DNA of 64,000 nucleotides from Persicaria tinctoria (lineage: Eukaryota > Streptophyta > Magnoliopsida > Caryophyllales > Polygonaceae), in NCBI GenBank assembly GCA_037127255.1, contig JBANSL010000017.1:66819857-66883856 (forward strand). The letters run 5' to 3'. The position numbers were made by a program, and so were the translations under genes. Shown one piece after another: positions 12,111 through 22,952 of this stretch. The notes beneath the pieces were generated by a model, which saw only the letters and a program-made list of their open reading frames with translations, made no database searches and was not told where the DNA came from. Position 1 is the first letter of the stretch. Every line of letters begins with the position of its first letter.

Positions 12111-12882
12111 CAATAGTGTGATGTATAGTTTGTTTCCTCGTGATATTGTAGCCGATTTATAAGGCACTTACTTTGCATTTATTGATTATTTAGCATATGT
12201 CATAAAAGCTTGCATGTCTTTGTGAATATGCTTTTATTTGTAGTAGGTTATGCATCAGCAGGACGTTCCTGACTCGTTTTATATTAGTAATATTTATCTT
12301 TTAGCCAAAAAAAAAAAAAAACCTCAATAGTCAATTAACTTGATAAAATTTCTGTCCAAAATCATTTGACAAAAGGCATGGAACTAGCTAGCGGTGGACC
12401 CGCGTTTGCTTTAGCCTGCCTCATTTTATAAAATAAAAACTATATATTACTTAATTTATGTATTGTTTAGGAAAAATCTAATCTATCCAAATTAGACTTT
12501 AATTTCTAGATTTGTATCTGATTAGGATAAGTGCAACAACTTAGGCTCTTGAATTTGTAAAAAAATGTACGTATGGGTAGTTGAAGTTGACGAAATATTT
12601 ACGTTAAGTATATTTTAATAAGTTAATATGGTGTTTGATAAACCTGACTGTTAATTATGATAGTTAATGGAAATTTGTTAATAAAACACTAAAAGTTCCG
12701 AAAAGTTTGAATGGATAGTTGTTGAAAATTTTCGATTCAAAAGGCTAATTGTGTCAAATAAGCTAAAATCTTACAGTTCTTTCATTTAAACTATATATAT
12801 ATATAATATCAAAATTAAAAACTCTGATTGTAATTGGTCTGCTATCTTTTACCCTAGGCTTAAAACCCTCATGGGTCTTGAG
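12111..12882. other. AT-rich intergenic DNA
   Basis: No open frame of note and no RNA gene. Contains an A14-15 run near 12307 and mainly AT-rich unique-looking sequence up to the hAT insertion. Confidence 0.5.
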
Positions 12883-13360
12883 TAGACCCGTCAAACGGGT
12901 CATTCGGGTCGGGTTCGGGTCGGGTCACTTCGGGTTTCGGGTAAAACGGGTCTCGGGTAAAACGGGTTTCGGGTTTTTCGGGTTGACTCGAACTCGGGTT
13001 TGATCGGGTTTCGGGTCGGGTTCGGGTCGATTTCGGGTTTGTCAATTTTTTCTTTTTTAAATTAAAAAAATCATTATTTGATAATTTTGTGATAAATTTT
13101 AATTATATATAAAAAAAATTAATTATATATAATTATAAATCAACCGGGTCAATCGGGTCACCGGGTCAATCGGGTAAATCGGGTCAAAATTACCGGGTGA
13201 ATCGGGTCACCGGGTCGAAACCCAGATTACCCAGAAAATTTCGGGTTTTTCGGGTTCGGGTCGGAAAAAAATTTCGGGTCAAAATTTTCGGGTTCGGATC
13301 GGAAATTTTTCGGGTCGGTCGGATCGGGTCACCGGGTCGGGTTGTGTTTTGACAGGTCTA
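12883..13360. mobile_element. Non-autonomous hAT element rich in CGGGT repeats
   Basis: 478-bp element with terminal inverted repeats TAGACCCGTCAAA (left) and TAGACCTGTCAAA (right, reverse complement), flanked by a perfect 8-bp direct repeat GTCTTGAG (12875-12882 and 13361-13368). An 8-bp duplication is the hAT hallmark. Both subterminal regions are dense in CGGGTC and CGGGTTT repeats, about 30 in all, around a short AT-rich core. In hAT elements such subterminal repeats bind transposase. No coding capacity. Confidence 0.88.
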
Positions 13361-13368
13361 GTCTTGAG

Positions 13369-13814
13369 TCTTGACTGATGTAAGATTCAAATCTTAAAGA
13401 TGTGATGACATTTATTTACATGTCCTTAATTTCTTACATAAACTTATATATAATTTTAATTTTTAATTATGTTTGAAACTTTGAATGCCGGGTTTGGGTC
13501 AGGTGTTTAGGTAGATACTTGTTCCACTGGACTATGTATTCTATGTCATTTTAATTAATGAATTGTATTTTTTTTTAATGCCAAGCTGATAATATAACAA
13601 ATTAAAAACTGCTAAAAATCACATTCACGACTCTTTTTCGGAAATGGAAATTATTGGCAAAGCCCAAAGTCTAGCTGTTCAGGTGTTCTGTAAATCATTG
13701 TTTTCATTTCCAGAACAATAATATGTCCCACCTTACGTGTTCATCATGTGTGCGTGATTGACGTATAAATAATTAATAAAACTATATATGAAAAAAAAAT
13801 TTATTTTCTTAAAA
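13369..13814. other. AT-rich intergenic DNA
   Basis: No coding or RNA signature seen. Confidence 0.5.
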
Positions 13815-14335
13815 GAAATGGAAAAATAACCAAAATAATACGAGGAAAATTATTAGTTACTTTTCACCTATGAACCAATATTAATAATAAATCACTACGA
13901 AATAAATTATTTTAAATTAAATTAATTTTAATATTGGAAAATTTTCCTCAAGTTAATTTTTCCACTTGTGGTAACATAATATTTGAAAATTTAATGACGG
14001 TGGCACCAAATTATTAAATATCACACTATAATATTTAAAATAAACACTAACTTAATATTGGATTATAGGGTTCGTTCACTAATCTAATTAATTTATACTC
14101 TCTTTTTTTTTACCAAATACGTACATTGAACACTTAGTGTTATAACACCACGTTATTAAATTTTCAAATTTTCGGTTACTACATAAAAAAAATTGTTTGG
14201 AATTTTTCTCATATTAAAATTTGTTTATTGTACAATAATTTGTATACCGTTTATTAATTTTTCAAGTTTTATTAATATTGGTTCACGACTAATAGTTCAT
14301 ATTATTTTCGGTCATTTCTCAACAAGAAAGGCTTA
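13815..14335. mobile_element. AT-rich foldback element
   Basis: Roughly 520-bp segment whose left arm (about 13815-14040) is the imperfect reverse complement of the right arm (about 14130-14335). Matching blocks include GAACCAATATTAATAA, AATTTTAATATTGGAAAA and TTTGAAAATTTAATGACG. There is no coding capacity. A short CTTAAAA direct repeat borders it but is not convincing as a target duplication. Confidence 0.6.
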
Positions 14336-14863
14336 AAATCTTAAATTTCATTCATTATATAATTTATAATATAATTATATATTAATCTCTTCTTTTTTAA
14401 AAATAAATTTTCCTTTTAAAAAAATTATATTAATTTTTTAATTTTATATTAATTTTTTTTAAAAAATAAAATTTTATATGGTAAAATTTATTTAAAATTA
14501 AATGGAGAGAGTATAAATTATAATGTTTGTAAATGATATCATGTGTGTGAGTGTGAAATGTGAATTGCAGCTCTTTTATTGAAGAATTTTAAAGTTTAGT
14601 GATTGGATGCATTCTTTTATATGATTGTGTCTTTTTAATCACAACCTTAAATTTACAAAATAATGTACCTCACTACATGATCTTATCTTTAACTTTTATT
14701 TTCAATGATCTTAATTCTTATCTTTAACTTTAGCAAATAGCTAGCTAGGACAACTTAAAGGTACACCAAACATAAATATTAGGGTTGAGCACAAATTCTT
14801 ATTCTAGCAAAATTTTAAAACGCCCATCCTATCCCGTCAAATTAAAATATCCGGGACATTGAA

Positions 14864-14920
14864 TCACGTGTCTAGGATTTGCCACCAAATTGTGATTTTA
14901 CTCGACATCAAAAAAAAAAT
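14864..14920 (+). repeat. SINE 3' end fragment with poly-A
   Basis: About 45 bp around CACGTGTCTAGGATTTGCCA match the 3' part of the SINE at 60183-60380 (CACGTGCCCGGGATTTGCCA there), followed by an A10 run. The 5' tRNA-like part is missing or unrecognisable. Confidence 0.6.
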
Positions 14921-15689
14921 ATGTGGGACATGATGTGTGCCTATTTTTCTAAATAATAATATCTAAATCTAAAAATGTTATTTATAACCAAGTGGCTAAA
15001 GTACAAATCAAATTAGAATGATTAATCTATTTTTATAGGATATACTTTAGAAAATTTAATTAATTAATTATGTGTTTACTAAACCATCTCTATGCTACAA
15101 GGGAGATCCACGATCCGAGAGCGTGTTTCCTGATATGAAAACGAAAATCGTGTCAGGTTTTTTTTTGTTTTTAAATTGTAAGGTCGGAATCCACCATTCT
15201 AAAGCTTAAATCATTGTGTAGAAGTTTTTCCTCTCCTTATATTTTATTGTTGTATTTAGACAAACCATCGATGTGGTACTTTTTAATCCCCACCGTTGTC
15301 GATAAAAAAAATAAAAAAAATATCAATCGCTATCAATTGAAGATCGTCTAAATCCTAAACATGGCCCATGATATAAGATAACCGGCCAATCGGCTTTTAT
15401 TTTACTCCTTTTCATACAATAATTAACCACCTTCGATTAGCAATTTAATCAACATAATTTAGCCCGTCTCGATCATTTAAAAAAAAAAACACTTGCCCTT
15501 TTCTTAAGCTTTGCTACGTGTACTTATGGAGAATTTACTGATATTTATATAATATTGATTTGACGTTATTATTTAACTTGTCGATCAAATGGTGTTGTTG
15601 AGATATTAATTTGAAGAGTTTAAAGAGACTTTTAGGCTAGCGATTGCCGTTGCCATTGGTTATGTTACAAACATGAATGACAAATCTTA
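14921..15689. other. AT-rich intergenic DNA
   Basis: No gene, RNA or clear repeat structure seen. Confidence 0.5.
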
Positions 15690-16060
15690 GTATATACAAC
15701 AATAACAACTATCTAGTATATCTCAAGATGAAGCAGGGTCTGGAGTCTAGGCGTACGCACTCTTACCCCAAATTAATTGAGAGAGTGTTTTCGATAGACC
15801 CAACAAATAACAAAATAAAATAGCGTAACATATGGAAAGAATGGAGAGCATGTTCAAAAAGCAACATATGTGATGAAGAAAAGACATCACACAACAGCCT
15901 AGGATACTGGACGTCTGACACTCGAATCCTCCTCCGCTAGTGGTCTCTATCCATAGTCATATCCTCTGAAAGGTTTATCAGATTGAGGTCATGCCTAATG
16001 ACCTCCAACCAATTCAACTAGCTAATGACCTACTTTTATTGTAAATTGATTTTAAAATAA
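15690..16060 (+). mobile_element. RTE-type LINE 3' remnant
   Basis: Carries the ACAACAATAACAAC lead, then GCAGGGTCTGGAGTC, TACGCACTCTTACCCC and TTTCGATAGACCC. These are decayed forms of the conserved 3' tail seen in dicot RTE LINEs and related SINEs. Sequence after 15930, around TCATGCCTAATGACCTCC, resembles the reverse transcriptase part of RTE elements. No open frame remains. The call rests on remembered consensus features and needs alignment. Confidence 0.55.
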
Positions 16061-16313
16061 ACCCTCACTCTGCTTTTGTGCTAGTCTACTAATGTACAAG
16101 CGTCCGTATACACAACCTGTTTGATGACTACTTGTATTTTATTTATTTTTATTAATAATAGATTAAAATAAATAATCTATTATTCGGGTAAATTGCACAA
16201 AATCGCCCTTTATTTTAAACAATTCACCGTTTGTATACATTTTAATGCTCTTACTAACATTTTAGAAAAATTGTGAAAGGTTCAAAATATATCTTATTAA
16301 TGCATATTTGAAG

Positions 16314-16341
16314 ATGAGAGAGAGAGAGAGAGAGAGAGAGA
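16314..16341. repeat. (GA)n microsatellite
   Basis: About 14 uninterrupted GA units. Confidence 0.95.
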
Positions 16342-16773
16342 TGCGTGCGGATATGATAAGTTGTAAGTTGTAACCAAATCAAACATGGATTTACAACATT
16401 TTTGTTCTATCGGGAAATAAATCAATATATAATTTTAATCAGTATTTCATGAATCATGATACAATATGTTAGAGATCGAGGTGGGCTGAGGTCATGCATG
16501 TGAAGTGACTTGATCTTTCTTACTTCCAATTTAAATCGGGTTGTCTATATGCATCTGACGTATGTGTTATATGTAATCTATAGGGATGGATTTTGAATCC
16601 GTTTCAACCACAATTTGACATTTGTCTAATAATTAATGCAGGTTGTGAAAAAATTTACGAATGGATCATTGGCTATCTTTGTGGCATCGATTGTAAAAGT
16701 TTGTAAAGAAGGCTGGACGAGTGGAACGAGATCCGTTCATGTATTTTTTTTCTCTCTCTATATAAGGACTGAT

Positions 16774-17067
16774 CTAGAATCCGCCCTTATGGTTGATTAT
16801 CATCTCAATAACCCACAGGCACGTCCCGAACCCTCTGAGGGCATTTATGATGGCCAGATAGTCTCCTTCCACCTTGAGGCGAGAAAAACCCTCTTTCACT
16901 GCTTCCAGAAGGCCAACATGCAGATTGAGACTCTCAACTTGGAACGTAGAAACCTTCTCAAGGCCTTGCGCTCCGCAGGACACCGCTCTACCAAGGCTAT
17001 CACGAATGACAAAACCAGCAGCAGCTTGCTCCGAATCAACCTTAGCTCCATCAAAATTTAGTTTCAT
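16774..17067 (-). pseudogene. Isolated RNase H (RVT_3-type) fragment
   Basis: 97-residue open frame starting MKLNFDGAKVDSEQAAAGFV, followed by IRDSLGRAVSCGA and a helix with VESLNLHVGLLEAVKEG and KVEGDYLAIINAL. This is the N-terminal two thirds of the RNase H found at the end of plant LINE ORF2 and in some stand-alone host proteins. The first Asp and central Glu are present. The usual C-terminal N-x-x-AD signature is absent. The preceding codons read SPF, also typical of the domain linker. It is most likely a LINE relic, and no other LINE domain is recognisable next to it. Confidence 0.65.
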
Positions 17068-17709
17068 GAATGGACTTTGTGTTAATGGAATTTGTGTGAC
17101 TGTCTAAACATTAATGGACTTTGTGTTACATATAAAAATAGACATATGTAATATATAATAAATATCAGGGGCGGGGCTGAGGGGGGCTAGGGATCACGCC
17201 CCCCCCCCCTTCATTTGATGAGCTAACTAGGTGTATTCTCCTCGTCGATAGCTTCATTTTGATATACAATACGCCTTAATCCAACATCTGAGTAAAAAGT
17301 TATGAATGTTTAAAAATTAAAGGTATATTAATCACTTTAATTTTGTTTCAATAGAGTATAATTAATGCTTCTATATTTTATTTAAATTAACATTCACATA
17401 CTATAATTCATCTCGAGAACTTCGAAATGAGAGGTTATACTAATCATTTCGCCAATTAAATAAGAAGTTATGCAAGTTTAAATTTTTTATATTTGGTTAT
17501 ACATTTTTATATGTTATGAGTGCAACAAGTTATATATGTTAAGTAGGGTTGTTATTCGAGCCAAACAAGTCTAGTATTGTTTGATTATATTTAGCTAATT
17601 TAGAAACAAGTCAAGCTCGAGTCGAACCTATATATATTTGAATTCGAGCTCATGCTCGACTTGTTTAGTAAATTAATGAGCTTGAGCTGAGTTTTTTTTT
17701 CCAAGTATC

Positions 17710-17975
17710 TGTAACGACCCGCGCTGGGAGATACAGTTGAGCTTAGGGGCTCGGTTGTTGTAACAGAAAGGAGGTGAGAGATAGAGTGTAGAAGGAGGTG
17801 AGAAGGGAGAGGATAAGAGAGTATTGGAGGGAAAGTATTTCTGTAATTGGATACCCATCCTCAATGTTACAATGCCCTTTTATAGGCAAGAGTCTATGGC
17901 CTCTACACATTACTCGGCCAAGCTCATCTCATGTGCTCTATGGCTTTGATCAATCAATTGCCATAGTTCATTACA
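17710..17975 (-). repeat. Gypsy 3' LTR
   Basis: 266-bp direct repeat of 22687-22952. The purine-rich tract (minus strand AGGGGTGAGCAA, about 17976-17988) abuts it. Confidence 0.95.
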
Positions 17976-18025
17976 TTGCTCACCCCTATAAAAGCCTTGT
18001 CTCAAGGCTTTGATCAATCAATTGC

Positions 18026-21000
18026 CTAAGGTACATTCTGAAACTGTGGAAATTGAGTGAGAATGTGAGCAGCTCCTTCCCAAGTCGCGCTGGATGGAGG
18101 GAGGTTCTTCCACTGGATCAGCCATTCAGTAACAGGGTCTCCATTGCTCAACTGATGCATCCTGGTGTCCAAAATCTTCTCTGGTTCAGCTAGGATTGTG
18201 CCTTCCTCATCAGTATCAGGTGGCTGAGCGCATGTTGCTTCCACTGGTCCCCTCTTGAGCTTGAGTTGTGAGACATGGAAGACCGGGTGAATTTTTGAGC
18301 CTGCAGGAAGATCTAGTTTGTAAGCAACTGGCCCGTACTTAGCTAGAATCCTGAAGGGGCCAAAAAATCGGGAACTCAGCTTGACACTCCTTCTTACTGC
18401 AGCAGTTGCTTGTCTGTAGGTTTGTAGTTTGACAAAGGCCCAATCCCCGACCTCTAGTACTCTCTCTGATCTATGACTGTCAGCATAAGCCTTCATCCTT
18501 GACTGAGCCTGTAGTAAGTGGTCCCTCAACTGCTTGATTAGTTGTTGCCTATCCTCGAGCCACTCTGTCACAGGTGACCCTGAAGCTGACAATGTGGGCA
18601 GGCCAAACTGAGATGGAGGAGAGCCATAAAGAGCTTCGAATGGTGACATACGGATGGAAGAGTGAGGAGTGGTGTTGTACCACCATTCAGCCAGAAACAA
18701 CCACTGTGCCCACTTCTTTGGATTGCTAGAAGTCATGCACCTCAAATAGGTCTCCAAGCATCTATTCACCCTCTCTGTTTGCCCATCAGTTTGAGGGTGG
18801 TAAGAAGTGCTCATGTCCAAGCTTGTGTGTAAAGCTTTGAACAATTGTTGCCAGAAGTGGCTAATAAACACCTTGTCCCTATCAGACACAATACTCTTGG
18901 GCAACCCATGCAATTTGAACACATTTTCCATAAAAAGGTTGGCTATTTTAGCAGCTGTGTAAGGGTGGGTTAAGGCCAGGAAGTGGGAGTACTTTGTTAA
19001 CCTTTCAACCACCACCAAGATGGTGTCTTTGCCCTGAGAGTGAGGCAGGCCCTCAATGAAGTCCAAGCTGATGTGGCTCCAGGCTTTGTCAGGTATGGGC
19101 AAGGGGTGCAGTAATCCTGGAGATGCCACCTGTTCTGCCTTGCACTTTTGACAAGTCTCACATTCAGCTACCCAAGTAGTGATGTCTTGCTTCATACCCA
19201 GCCAGTAGAACAAGCTTTTTGCCCTGAGATAGGTTGCCCTTACACCTGAATGACCACCAACTGGATCATCATGGACCGCCTTTAATAATTTCTTTCTCAA
19301 TTCTGACTGTGAGCCAATCCAAAGCCTGGACTTGTATCTCAGTACACCATGACTTACTGAGTAGGAGCCAGGGTTGGCAGAGACTGCTTGCACTATCAAT
19401 TCTTGAGCTCTTGGGTCACCCTCATAGCTCTCTACTATCTCACTGATCCAGGCTGGTCTTACAGTGGTAAGGTGATGACAGTTTCCATTCTCAAATATCC
19501 TTGAGAGGGCATCTGCAGCCTTGTTTTCACAACCTTTCTTATATGCAATATCATATGAGAGGCCAAGTAATTTTCTCACGGCTTTGCGTTGGACATGTGT
19601 GGATAGCCTTTGATCAAGGAGATGCTTTAGAGGTTGATGGTCAGTTTTAATGGTGAAGTGGTGCCCTTCCAGGTAATGTCTCCATTTGTCCACTGCAAGG
19701 AGAATTGCCAATAATTCTTTCTCATATACAGCTAGCACCAAATGTCTACCTTGCAATGCTTTACTGATAAAAGCAATGGGTCTTCCCTTTTGCATCAATA
19801 CAGCTCCAATGCCTGATTCACATGCGTCTGTTTCAACCACAAAAGGAACTGAGAAATCTGGCATAGCTAGCACAGGAGGTGAGCTCAAGATTCCTTTCAG
19901 CTTCTGAAAAGCACTCTCAGTGTCTGCAGTCCACACAAACCCATCCTTCTTTAGTAAATCTGTGAGTGGCTTGGCGATCCCCCCATACCCTTTAATGAAC
20001 CTCCTATAGTACCCTGTCAGACCAAGGAACCCACGCAGAGCTTTGATATTCCTTGGTGTAGGCCATGCCAACATTGCCTCTACCTTCTTAGGATCTGTAG
20101 CCACATCCCTAGCAGAAATAATGTGGCCCAGGTATTCCACTTCAGGTTGAGCAAAAGCACATTTTGATTGTTTGGCAAAGAGACAGTGATACCTCATGGT
20201 AGCTAGGACTTCCCTCAAATGCTCTACATGTTGCAGTACATCTTTGCTGTACACTAAGATGTCATCAAAAAATACCAACACGAATTTTCTCAGGAAGGAG
20301 CTAAAAACTTCATTCATTAAACTCTGAAACGTGGCTGGGGCATTTGTCAAACCAAATGGCATCACCTTGAACTCATAGTGGCCATGGTGAGTTCTGAAGG
20401 CTGTCTTAGCTACATCCCTCTCCACCATTCTCACTTGGTGGTAGCCTGCCCTCAAGTCCAGTTTAGAGAACACACAAGCTCCCTTTAGTTCATCCAACAG
20501 GTCTTCTATGTGAGGGATGGGGAATTTGTCCTTGACAGTGAGCTCATTCAATTTTCTATAGTCCACACAAAACCTCCAGGAGCCATCCTTTTTCTTCACT
20601 AATAAGGTTGGCGAGGCAAAGGGGTTGTGACTTGGCCTGATGATCCCATTGGCAAGCATTTCAGATACTTGCTTTTCAATTTCGGTTTTCTGGAAGTAGG
20701 GGTATCTGTAAGGCCTTGAGGCTACTGGTGTGGTCCCTTGTTTCAGATTGATGGCGTGCTCATGTTGCCTAATGGGAGGTAGCTCTTTTGGTTCCCTGAA
20801 CACATCTGCAAATTCAACCAGTAATGCCTGTATTTCCTCTGGCAATTGTGTATCTGTACTCACTACACTGCAAACCTGAGCCACCTTTAGCACCACCAAG
20901 TGTTGTTGGTCCTTGCAGAGGCTAGATAGCTGCTTGCCAGTCAACATTTTGATGCTAGTTGTATTCCCTTCTTTGCCCTCTCGAAATCCCTTCAGTATGA

Positions 21001-22648
21001 CTTGTTTGCCTGATTTTTTGAAGGAGATCTGTACCTCAATAAAATCAAACAACACAGGGTTGAAGCTGGCCAACCAATCAGTGCCCAAGATCATGTCACA
21101 CCCATCCATTTTCAGTAGCCTGATGTCATGTGTGTAGCTGCTTCCTTGCATCTCCCATACAAATGCCTTACACATTCTGTGGCTGAACATTGTCCCACTG
21201 ATTGTGTTTACTTGCATTACTCCCACCTTGCAAGCTTCAAACCCAGCATCTCGGGCCACTCTAGAATCCAAGAAACTATGTGTGGCTCCACTGTCAATGA
21301 GTATGGTAACCTCGTTACCTTTCACAGCTCCTTTGACTCTGATTGTGCTTCCAGATTCACCCCCAGTCAAGGCATGCACATACACTTCTTCTTCTTGATC
21401 CTCCTCTGGACCCCAGTCATGGCTAGAATCGTCAGGCTCATTCACCTTATCAGGAAGTTCTTGGGCAATCAGGCTAAACAAGGACTGGGTCCTGCACTTG
21501 TGGCCATGAAAATATTTTTCTCCACATTTGTAGCAGAGGCCCCTTTTTGTATCATTTGATCTTCCTGTGCTCGTTTCAGAGGATGTATGTGAAGCACCTT
21601 TGTTCATTTCACTGCTGTTGCTCGCACTGCTGGGAGTTCTTGAATCTCCTTTTGTCCATGAGCCTCGGCTCCAAGATGCTGCTTTAGATCCGTTCAACTG
21701 TGGTCCTCCTGCTGGCGGCTTCCATGGGTTTCTTGAGACTCTGATCAAGGCTTGCACTGCCTTGTTGTGTAACCTCGCCTGCTCAATGACCTCAGCCATA
21801 CATGCCGGCCTCCCAAGCTTCACCAAGGGTTGAATTTCAGACTTCAATCCGCTGATATAGCTAGAGACAAAATAGGATTCTGTAAGCAATGGATTGAAGG
21901 AGAGCATTCCCGCTCTTAATTCTTCGAACTTTTCATTGTATTCTTCCAGTTCATCTTGCTGCTCTAGTTTGTTGAATTCGCCCACTACCTCTGATTCTCG
22001 ACGATCCCCGAATCTCATACAAATCGCTTCACAAAACTCCCACCAAGAAACTCGCGGATTTTGCATCATATAGCCTTGTAACCAGGTATCCGCCCTGTCT
22101 GTCAAGTACATAGCGGCAATCTCTACTTGTTGATTTGCAGGAATTGAAAAGATGTGAAAGTATTTCTCACATTTTCGAATCCAATTTCTTGGTTTGCTAC
22201 CATCAAAGATCGGGAAATCCAGCTTAGGCATTCTGAGGAACCTGTGATCTGCCCCTCCTCCTTGCTGTCCATGCCCGCCATTGTAGCTTGGATGCCACCT
22301 TGATCCGGGAATCTCCTGATCCAGTGGTCCGTCCCCCATGACTGAATCCCGTCGGTAATCGTTTCTTGATCCGGATGCGCCCGCCATTGATCCGTGACTG
22401 CCTCGATCTGATCCCGTTTGGTGATCTTGGCGATTTCCGGATTGCGGAGGATGTCGGACATATTCGGCCAATTGTTCCATCCTTTGGTCATTCGCCTTCC
22501 TGAATTCTTCGAACAATCGGGTTTGTTCTTCCTGGATTTTCTGCATATTGGCCACTACGGCCAAGGTGGACGCCATGTGCGCCTTGGTGTCTTCACGGAG
22601 CTCCTGGAATTGCAGCTCCATTGTCTTTGATCTGGTTGCTTCTGCCAT
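18026..22648 (-). CDS. Gag-Pol polyprotein of chromodomain Gypsy element
   Basis: Single open frame of 1540 residues from the first ATG (22648; MAEATRSKTM). The longer frame upstream begins at a TTG inside the primer-binding site and is an unlikely start. In order: a gag domain (FPIFDGSKPRNWIRKCEKYF, then DELEEYNEKFEELRAG), a CCHC-like knuckle (CYKCGEKYFHGHKC), an aspartic protease (ILIDSGATHSFLD) and a reverse transcriptase (CVDYRKLNELTVKDKFPIP; catalytic box FFDDILVYS). RNase H follows (YEKELLAILLAVDKWRHYLEG, TDHQPLKHLL), then integrase (GGHSGVRATYLRAK zinc region, LDFIEGLPHS, VSDRDKVF, YHPQTDGQTERVN). The end is a chromodomain-like stretch (EWLIQWKNLPPSSATWE) expected to steer insertion towards particular chromatin. 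No stop or frameshift is seen, so it may be competent. Confidence 0.95.
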   Translation of the reverse strand: MAEATRSKTMELQFQELREDTKAHMASTLAVVANMQKIQEEQTRLFEEFRKANDQRMEQLAEYVRHPPQSGNRQDHQTGSDRGSHGSMAGASGSRNDYRRDSVMGDGPLDQEIPGSRWHPSYNGGHGQQGGGADHRFLRMPKLDFPIFDGSKPRNWIRKCEKYFHIFSIPANQQVEIAAMYLTDRADTWLQGYMMQNPRVSWWEFCEAICMRFGDRRESEVVGEFNKLEQQDELEEYNEKFEELRAGMLSFNPLLTESYFVSSYISGLKSEIQPLVKLGRPACMAEVIEQARLHNKAVQALIRVSRNPWKPPAGGPQLNGSKAASWSRGSWTKGDSRTPSSASNSSEMNKGASHTSSETSTGRSNDTKRGLCYKCGEKYFHGHKCRTQSLFSLIAQELPDKVNEPDDSSHDWGPEEDQEEEVYVHALTGGESGSTIRVKGAVKGNEVTILIDSGATHSFLDSRVARDAGFEACKVGVMQVNTISGTMFSHRMCKAFVWEMQGSSYTHDIRLLKMDGCDMILGTDWLASFNPVLFDFIEVQISFKKSGKQVILKGFREGKEGNTTSIKMLTGKQLSSLCKDQQHLVVLKVAQVCSVVSTDTQLPEEIQALLVEFADVFREPKELPPIRQHEHAINLKQGTTPVASRPYRYPYFQKTEIEKQVSEMLANGIIRPSHNPFASPTLLVKKKDGSWRFCVDYRKLNELTVKDKFPIPHIEDLLDELKGACVFSKLDLRAGYHQVRMVERDVAKTAFRTHHGHYEFKVMPFGLTNAPATFQSLMNEVFSSFLRKFVLVFFDDILVYSKDVLQHVEHLREVLATMRYHCLFAKQSKCAFAQPEVEYLGHIISARDVATDPKKVEAMLAWPTPRNIKALRGFLGLTGYYRRFIKGYGGIAKPLTDLLKKDGFVWTADTESAFQKLKGILSSPPVLAMPDFSVPFVVETDACESGIGAVLMQKGRPIAFISKALQGRHLVLAVYEKELLAILLAVDKWRHYLEGHHFTIKTDHQPLKHLLDQRLSTHVQRKAVRKLLGLSYDIAYKKGCENKAADALSRIFENGNCHHLTTVRPAWISEIVESYEGDPRAQELIVQAVSANPGSYSVSHGVLRYKSRLWIGSQSELRKKLLKAVHDDPVGGHSGVRATYLRAKSLFYWLGMKQDITTWVAECETCQKCKAEQVASPGLLHPLPIPDKAWSHISLDFIEGLPHSQGKDTILVVVERLTKYSHFLALTHPYTAAKIANLFMENVFKLHGLPKSIVSDRDKVFISHFWQQLFKALHTSLDMSTSYHPQTDGQTERVNRCLETYLRCMTSSNPKKWAQWLFLAEWWYNTTPHSSIRMSPFEALYGSPPSQFGLPTLSASGSPVTEWLEDRQQLIKQLRDHLLQAQSRMKAYADSHRSERVLEVGDWAFVKLQTYRQATAAVRRSVKLSSRFFGPFRILAKYGPVAYKLDLPAGSKIHPVFHVSQLKLKRGPVEATCAQPPDTDEEGTILAEPEKILDTRMHQLSNGDPVTEWLIQWKNLPPSSATWEGAAHILTQFPQFQNVP

Positions 22649-22671
22649 GGAAACGCGCCTAGGAGCTTGTC

Positions 22672-22683
22672 GCTCTGATACCA
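22672..22683 (-). promoter_or_regulatory. Gypsy primer-binding site (initiator Met-tRNA)
   Basis: The minus strand reads TGGTATCAGAGC three bases inside the 5' LTR, the same tRNA match as in the Copia element and in the gag-only element at 55.7 kb. Confidence 0.93.
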
Positions 22684-22686
22684 ATC

Positions 22687-22952
22687 TGTAACGACCCGCG
22701 CTGGGAGATACAGTTGAGCTTAGGGGCTCGGTTGTTGTAACAGAAAGGAGGTGAGAGATAGAGTGTAGAAGGAGGTGAGAAGGGAGAGGATAAGAGAGTA
22801 TTGGAGGGAAAGTATTTCTGTAATTGGATACCCATCCTCAATGTTACAATGTCCTTTTATAGGCAAGAGTCTATGGCCTCTACACATTACTCGGCCAAGC
22901 TCATCTCATGTGCTCTATGGCTTTGATCAATCAATTGCCATAGTTCATTACA
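22687..22952 (-). repeat. Gypsy 5' LTR
   Basis: 266 bp, near-identical to 17710-17975. In the sense of the element it precedes the primer-binding site and gag-pol, so it supplies the promoter. Confidence 0.95.

Larger units (their letters stand above)
17710..22952 (-). mobile_element. Young Ty3/Gypsy chromovirus, complete
   Basis: 5243-bp element with 266-bp LTRs beginning TGTAACGACC and ending TTCATTACA, flanked by the perfect 5-bp duplication GTATC (17705-17709 and 22953-22957). By eye the LTRs differ at a single base (C versus T in the ATGCCC/ATGTCC segment). One uninterrupted gag-pol frame lies between them, with a Met-tRNA primer site and a purine tract. The C-terminal chromodomain, short LTRs and small size suggest the Reina-like group; this assignment is inference. 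Confidence 0.96.

Noticed and set aside
16636..17061. Plus-strand 141-residue open frame
   Set aside because: It lies opposite the recognisable RNase H fragment on the minus strand and has no family match itself.
19234..22630. Plus-strand open frames across the Gypsy element
   Set aside because: Antisense shadows of the gag-pol frame with no motifs of their own.
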